Below, one piece after another: positions 37,536 to 40,759 of a stretch of 40,759 nucleotides of DNA; position 1 is the stretch's first letter; each line of letters opens with the position of its first letter. The stretch covers positions 1 to 40,759 of the forward strand of contig JABGRG010000004.1 in assembly GCA_018648445.1 (NCBI GenBank), in the 5' to 3' direction. The stretch comes from Rhodospirillales bacterium. Its GTDB lineage: Bacteria > Pseudomonadota > Alphaproteobacteria > Rhodospirillales_A > JACZKS01. The position numbers were made by a program, and so were the translations under genes. Under the pieces are notes generated by a model. That model had not been told where the DNA came from, searched no databases, and worked only from the letters and a program-made list of their open reading frames with translations.

Positions 37536-38005
37536 AAATAGTTTTCCCGGATGTCGGCCAGCAATCCGCGCGAGGCCTCCTCGATCAGATCGACCACCAG
37601 CTCGAACCCGTCCGGCCCGCCGTAATAGGGGTCGGGCACCTCGCGCCTGCCGCTTTGCGGGGTGAATTCCAGGAAACGGAAAAGTTTGCTTTCCATGCCC
37701 GGCGGGCAGATTTTCGACAGGTTGGCCTTGTTGTCCTGATCCATGGCGATGACGTAATCAAAACGCTCGAAGTCCGCCGATACGGCTTGACGCGCGCGCA
37801 GATCGCTCAGATCGACGCCGCGTTTGCGCGCTGTGGCGCTCATGCGTTTGTCCGGCGCTTCGCCCACATGCCAGGCCCCGGTTCCCGCCGAGTCGCAGGC
37901 GATTTTGCCATCCAGCCCCTCGCTTTTCACCAGTGCCCGAAAGACGCCCTCGGCGGTGGGCGAACGGCAGATGTTCCCCAAACAAACGAACACGACTTTT
38001 ACCAA
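37532..38005 (-). CDS. Low-molecular-weight protein-tyrosine-phosphatase family
   Basis: A 157-residue LMW-PTP. The catalytic loop is C8-L-G-N-I-C-R14-S, right at the N-terminus ([16 protein letters not shown]), and the general acid is in D125-P-Y-Y. All catalytic residues are present. There is no ATG near this point; a TTG at 38003-38005 with GGAGGA 5 nt upstream is the best start and gives the standard length. Relatives can act on phosphotyrosine, and mammalian LMW-PTP also acts on ribulosamine 5-phosphates, which fits its position upstream of two ketosamine kinases. No tyrosine-kinase or capsule gene is nearby. Confidence 0.93.
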   Translation of the reverse strand: MVKVVFVCLGNICRSPTAEGVFRALVKSEGLDGKIACDSAGTGAWHVGEAPDKRMSATARKRGVDLSDLRARQAVSADFERFDYVIAMDQDNKANLSKICPPGMESKLFRFLEFTPQSGRREVPDPYYGGPDGFELVVDLIEEASRGLLADIRENYL

Positions 38006-38016
38006 GATTTTCCTCC
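38003..38016 (-). promoter_or_regulatory. Ribosome-binding site and TTG start of the LMW phosphatase
   Basis: On the minus strand GGAGGA (38016-38011) lies 5 nt before TTG (38005-38003). This fixes the start at the codon two residues ahead of the conserved VVFVCLGN. Confidence 0.7.
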
Positions 38017-38080
38017 CCAATACGATCCGTCGCATTATCATGGCGCGGCGCAACGGGTTCAACCCGCGAGAGGAAAGAAT

Positions 38081-38806
38081 ATGCCGAGCGAACAGAATTG
38101 CGCGATCGTCATTCTGACCGGGGCGGGCATTTCCAGGGAATCGGGTCTCGATACCTTCCGCGACGCCGACGGCATTTGGGCGAGCGTGCGCATCGAAGAT
38201 GTGGCGACGCCTGAAGCCTTCGCCCGCGACCCCGAAGGCGTGCACGCGTTCTACAATTCCCGGCGGCGCAAACTGCGCGAAGGCAATGTCCAGCCCAACA
38301 CCGCCCATGAAGCGCTGGCCAAACTGGAAAGCCAATGGCCGGGCACCCTGCTGCTCGTCACCCAGAACGTCGATAATTTGCACGAACGCGCGGGCTCCAA
38401 AAACCTGATCCACATGCACGGCGAACACGCCAAAGCCCGCTGCGCCCATTGCGGCGTGACCCTCGTTTGGGAAGGTGATATGTCGCTCGAAGACGTGTGC
38501 GCCGATTGCGGCCAAGCGGGCGGCATGCGCCCCCACGTCGTCTGGTTCGGCGAAATGCCGCTGGAAATGGAACGCATCTACGCAGCCCTTGAAACCTGCG
38601 CGCTTTTCATCTCCATCGGCACCTCCGGCAACGTCTACCCGGCCGCAGGCTTCGTCCAACATGCCCGCCAGACGGCGCGGGCCCACACCGTCGAACTCAA
38701 CCTCGAACCCTCCGAAGGAGCCAGTCTTTTCGCCGAAACCCTCTACGGCCCGGCAACCCAGGTGGTGCCGGGGTATGTGGAGAAATTGTTGGAGGCGGGG
38801 TGGTGA
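38081..38806 (+). CDS. cobB: NAD-dependent protein deacylase, CobB/SIRT5-like sirtuin
   Basis: A 241-residue sirtuin that removes acyl groups from lysines using NAD. The NAD site is [17 protein letters not shown] (12-28) and [12 protein letters not shown] (94-105), with catalytic H113 in HMHGE. Zinc ligands are C121, C124, C140 and C143. Y58 and R61 in FYNSRRRKL form the Y-x-x-R pair that in SIRT5 and E. coli CobB binds succinyl and malonyl groups, so desuccinylase/demalonylase activity is likely. The ATG at 38081 is preceded by AGAGGAAAG. It is divergent from the phosphatase-kinase run across 75 bp. Confidence 0.94.
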   Translation: MPSEQNCAIVILTGAGISRESGLDTFRDADGIWASVRIEDVATPEAFARDPEGVHAFYNSRRRKLREGNVQPNTAHEALAKLESQWPGTLLLVTQNVDNLHERAGSKNLIHMHGEHAKARCAHCGVTLVWEGDMSLEDVCADCGQAGGMRPHVVWFGEMPLEMERIYAALETCALFISIGTSGNVYPAAGFVQHARQTARAHTVELNLEPSEGASLFAETLYGPATQVVPGYVEKLLEAGW

Positions 38807-38819
38807 GGGCCACCACCCC
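38797..38819. terminator. Perfect hairpin spanning the cobB stop codon, between convergent genes
   Basis: GGGGTGGTG (38797-38805) and CACCACCCC (38811-38819) form a 9-bp perfect stem with a 5-nt loop; the cobB TGA (38804-38806) is inside it. No T-tract follows in either direction, so it is not a classical intrinsic terminator, but its place between convergent cobB and argG suggests a 3'-end function. Confidence 0.4.
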
Positions 38820-38836
38820 TATCTCAGACTAAACCC

Positions 38837-40045
38837 TCAGCCGCCAACCGCTTTGCGCAGGCGAAGGCGCAGCGCATTCAGCCGGATAAAGCCCGACGCG
38901 TCCTTTTGGTCGTAGACCGTGTCGGCTTCGAAGGTGGCGATTTCTTCGGAGTAGAGGCTGTTGGGGGATTTGCGTCCCACCACCGAGGCGTTGCCTTTGT
39001 AGAGCTTCATGCGGGTGGTGCCGGTGACCAGTTTCTGGCTTTGGTCGATGGCGGCTTGCAGCATTTCGCGCTCGGGGGCGAACCAGAAGCCGTTGTAGAC
39101 CATTTCGGCGTACTTGGGCATCAGCTCGTCTTTCAAGTGCTGGGCGGCGCGGTCCAGGACCAGGCTTTCGACGCCACGGCGCGCATTGAACAGAATGGTT
39201 CCGCCGGGGGTTTCGTAGACGCCGCGGCTCTTCATGCCGACGAAGCGGTTTTCGACAATGTCCATACGGCCGATGCCGTTGGCCCCGCCCAGTTCGTTGA
39301 GCTTGGTCAACAGCGTGGCCGGGCTCATTTTCACGCCATCAATGGCCACCGGGTCGCCCTGTTCGAAATCGATCTCAACATACGTGGGTTTGTCGGGCGC
39401 GGCTTCGGGCGAGACGGAGCGGGTGTAAATGTACTCCTCGGCCTCCTGCCACGGGTCTTCCAGCGCCTTGCCCTCGCACGAAATGTGCAACAGGTTGGCG
39501 TCCGCCGAATAGGGCGCTTCGCCGCGCTTGTCGGTGGGGATGGGAATCTGGTGTTTTTCGGCGTACTCGATCAGCTTGGTGCGCGAGCTCAAATCCCATT
39601 CGCGCCACGGCGCGATGATCTTGATGTCGGGTTGCAGCGCATAGTAGCCCAACTCGAAGCGCACCTGGTCATTGCCCTTGCCGGTCGCCCCGTGGGACAC
39701 GGCGTCGGCGCCGACTTCCTGGGCGATTTCGATCTGGCGCTTGGAAATCAGGGGCCGCGCGATGGACGTGCCCAAAAGGTACGTACCCTCGTAAATGGCG
39801 TTGGCGCGGAACATGGGGAACACGAAGTCGCGCACGAATTCCTCGCGCAGGTCTTCGATGTAGATTTCCTTGATGCCCATCATCTCGGCCTTGGCGCGCG
39901 CAGGCTCAACTTCTTCGCCCTGGCCGATGTCGGCGGTGAAGGTGACGACTTCACAGTTATATTCGTCCTGCAGCCAACGCAGGATAACGGAGGTGTCCAA
40001 CCCGCCCGAGTAAGCGAGAACGACCTTCTTGACTTCGCCTTTCAT
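38837..40045 (-). CDS. argG: Argininosuccinate synthase
   Basis: A 402-residue enzyme that joins citrulline and aspartate using ATP, the penultimate step of arginine synthesis. The ATP pyrophosphatase motif is AYSGGLDTS at 11-19; other hallmarks are [15 protein letters not shown] and [22 protein letters not shown]. Length is typical of the shorter type I bacterial enzyme. The ATG at 40043-40045 is set by the conserved start [15 protein letters not shown]; a longer reading upstream runs into the promoter. It is a single gene with its own promoter at 40091-40118, downstream of rlmN. Confidence 0.97.
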   Translation of the reverse strand: MKGEVKKVVLAYSGGLDTSVILRWLQDEYNCEVVTFTADIGQGEEVEPARAKAEMMGIKEIYIEDLREEFVRDFVFPMFRANAIYEGTYLLGTSIARPLISKRQIEIAQEVGADAVSHGATGKGNDQVRFELGYYALQPDIKIIAPWREWDLSSRTKLIEYAEKHQIPIPTDKRGEAPYSADANLLHISCEGKALEDPWQEAEEYIYTRSVSPEAAPDKPTYVEIDFEQGDPVAIDGVKMSPATLLTKLNELGGANGIGRMDIVENRFVGMKSRGVYETPGGTILFNARRGVESLVLDRAAQHLKDELMPKYAEMVYNGFWFAPEREMLQAAIDQSQKLVTGTTRMKLYKGNASVVGRKSPNSLYSEEIATFEADTVYDQKDASGFIRLNALRLRLRKAVGG

Positions 40046-40090
40046 GGGATGCGCGCCTTTATGTTTGGGTTCGCCGAAAATTGCGCGCGC

Positions 40091-40118
40091 AGTATAGGGA
40101 TTTTGCGGGCCGGAGCAA
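40091..40118 (-). promoter_or_regulatory. Probable argG promoter
   Basis: On the minus strand TTGCTC (40118-40113) and TATACT (40096-40091) are 16 bp apart, about 45 bp ahead of the argG start. I see no clear ArgR-type palindrome in the 85-bp gap. Confidence 0.6.
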
Positions 40119-40130
40119 GGGCGAGGGACG

Positions 40131-40759
40131 CTAGTGATCGTCGGGAATGCCCTCGGCGATCCTTGCCTTGTGGCGGCTGAGCCGCTCGCGTTCGGTGGCG
40201 GAGCGCAACTGGCCGCACGCCGCCATGATGTCGCGACCGCGTGGCAGCCTGATAGGAGCCGAATATCCGGCATCATTCAGGATATCGGAGAACTTCCGCA
40301 TGGCCGGCGCGGTCGAACATTTATAGATCGCACCCGGCCACGGATTGAACGGGATCAGGTTGAACTTGGCGGGAATGCCCTTCACCAGTTTGGCCAGCGC
40401 ACGCGCGTCGGCAGGCGAGTCGTTGACGCCCTTGAGCATCACGTACTCAAACGTGATGCGCCTTGCGTTGTCGGCACCCGGATACTCGCGGCACGCCGCC
40501 AGCAGTTCCTTGAGCGGGTATTTGCGGTTGATCGGCATGATCTGGTTGCGCAACTCGTCGGTCACGGCATGCAGGCTGATGGCCAGCTTAACCCCCAGTT
40601 CCTCGCCGCAACGGCGGATGAGCGGCACGATGCCCGAGGTGGACAACGTGATCCTGCGCTTTGAAATGGCGATGCCTTCGCCGTCCATGATGATGTGTAG
40701 GGCCTTGGCCACTTCGTCGTAGTTCATCAACGGCTCGCCCATGCCCATGACGACGATGT
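40131..40759 (-). CDS. rlmN: 23S rRNA (adenine-2503-C2)-methyltransferase, 3' part
   Basis: The last roughly 209 codons of a radical-SAM methyltransferase that makes 2-methyladenosine at position 2503 of 23S rRNA and 37 of some tRNAs. The reading frame is open through the right edge of the window ([13 protein letters not shown]), so the true start and the CxxxCxxC cluster motif lie outside. Visible family features are the GEP motif, the SAM-binding [20 protein letters not shown] block, and the C-terminal [12 protein letters not shown] with the methyl-carrying cysteine. The cut is made by the window edge and is not a sign of decay. Confidence 0.95.
   Translation of the reverse strand, partial: IVVMGMGEPLMNYDEVAKALHIIMDGEGIAISKRRITLSTSGIVPLIRRCGEELGVKLAISLHAVTDELRNQIMPINRKYPLKELLAACREYPGADNARRITFEYVMLKGVNDSPADARALAKLVKGIPAKFNLIPFNPWPGAIYKCSTAPAMRKFSDILNDAGYSAPIRLPRGRDIMAACGQLRSATERERLSRHKARIAEGIPDDH

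Noticed and set aside
37655..38080. N-terminal extension of the sirtuin antisense to the phosphatase
   Set aside because: Sirtuin homology begins a few residues after the ATG at 38081, which has a good ribosome-binding site; the extension mirrors the phosphatase gene.

Overview
The window is a gene-dense stretch of an alphaproteobacterial chromosome, most likely Rhodospirillales-like. The evidence is the high-GC coding sequence, the block mutM / ubiE-ubiB-coaBC-dut, rpsT followed directly by dnaA, and the unbroken dnaA-dnaN-recF-gyrB run. I see no insertion sequence, prophage, CRISPR array, rRNA or tRNA. The assignment rests on gene order and protein families, not on a database search.

Layout. 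(1) 62-4487, minus strand: coaBC, dut, an Rrf2-type regulator, cysK, a MoeB/ThiF-like E1 enzyme and a DsrE-like protein. This couples coenzyme A and dUTP metabolism to cysteine synthesis and sulfur transfer. (2) 4582-6961, minus: ubiB and ubiE for ubiquinone. (3) 7002-8692, plus: mutM (base-excision repair), a secreted hypothetical, and rpsT with a clear promoter and terminator. (4) 8693-15748, plus: a 549-bp regulatory gap, then dnaA, dnaN, recF, gyrB. (5) 15798-17714: a class A penicillin-binding protein. (6) 17698-25474, minus: two Bcr/CflA-type exporters flank an ICMT-like membrane methyltransferase, hldE, gmhA (ADP-heptose for LPS core), a two-domain dehydrogenase and a YjbQ protein. (7) 25507-28167, minus: an Ada-like methyltransferase/AraC fusion, and a translationally coupled trio of YgjP-like metalloprotease, YcgN-like cysteine-rich protein and SCO-like protein. 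(8) 28276-29459: an AhpD-like protein and a Bax-inhibitor-1 protein, convergent on a shared terminator. (9) 29538-35181: ybbA-ybbP divergent from tesA, then a FIST protein and thpR. (10) 35160-38806: an overlapping minus-strand run of low-molecular-weight phosphatase, two tandem fructosamine-kinase paralogues and a HAD phosphatase, divergent from a CobB-type sirtuin. (11) 38837-40759: argG and the 3' part of rlmN, which runs off the right edge.

Most of the window is housekeeping. The points that stand out are: the phosphatase/double ketosamine kinase/HAD/sirtuin locus, which looks like a lysine-damage repair module; a SCO protein in which both copper-binding cysteines are serines; a MutM with an altered zinc finger; a cysteine-poor Rrf2 regulator next to cysK, resembling the CymR-CysK arrangement of Firmicutes; and clustered GANTC methylation sites upstream of dnaA.
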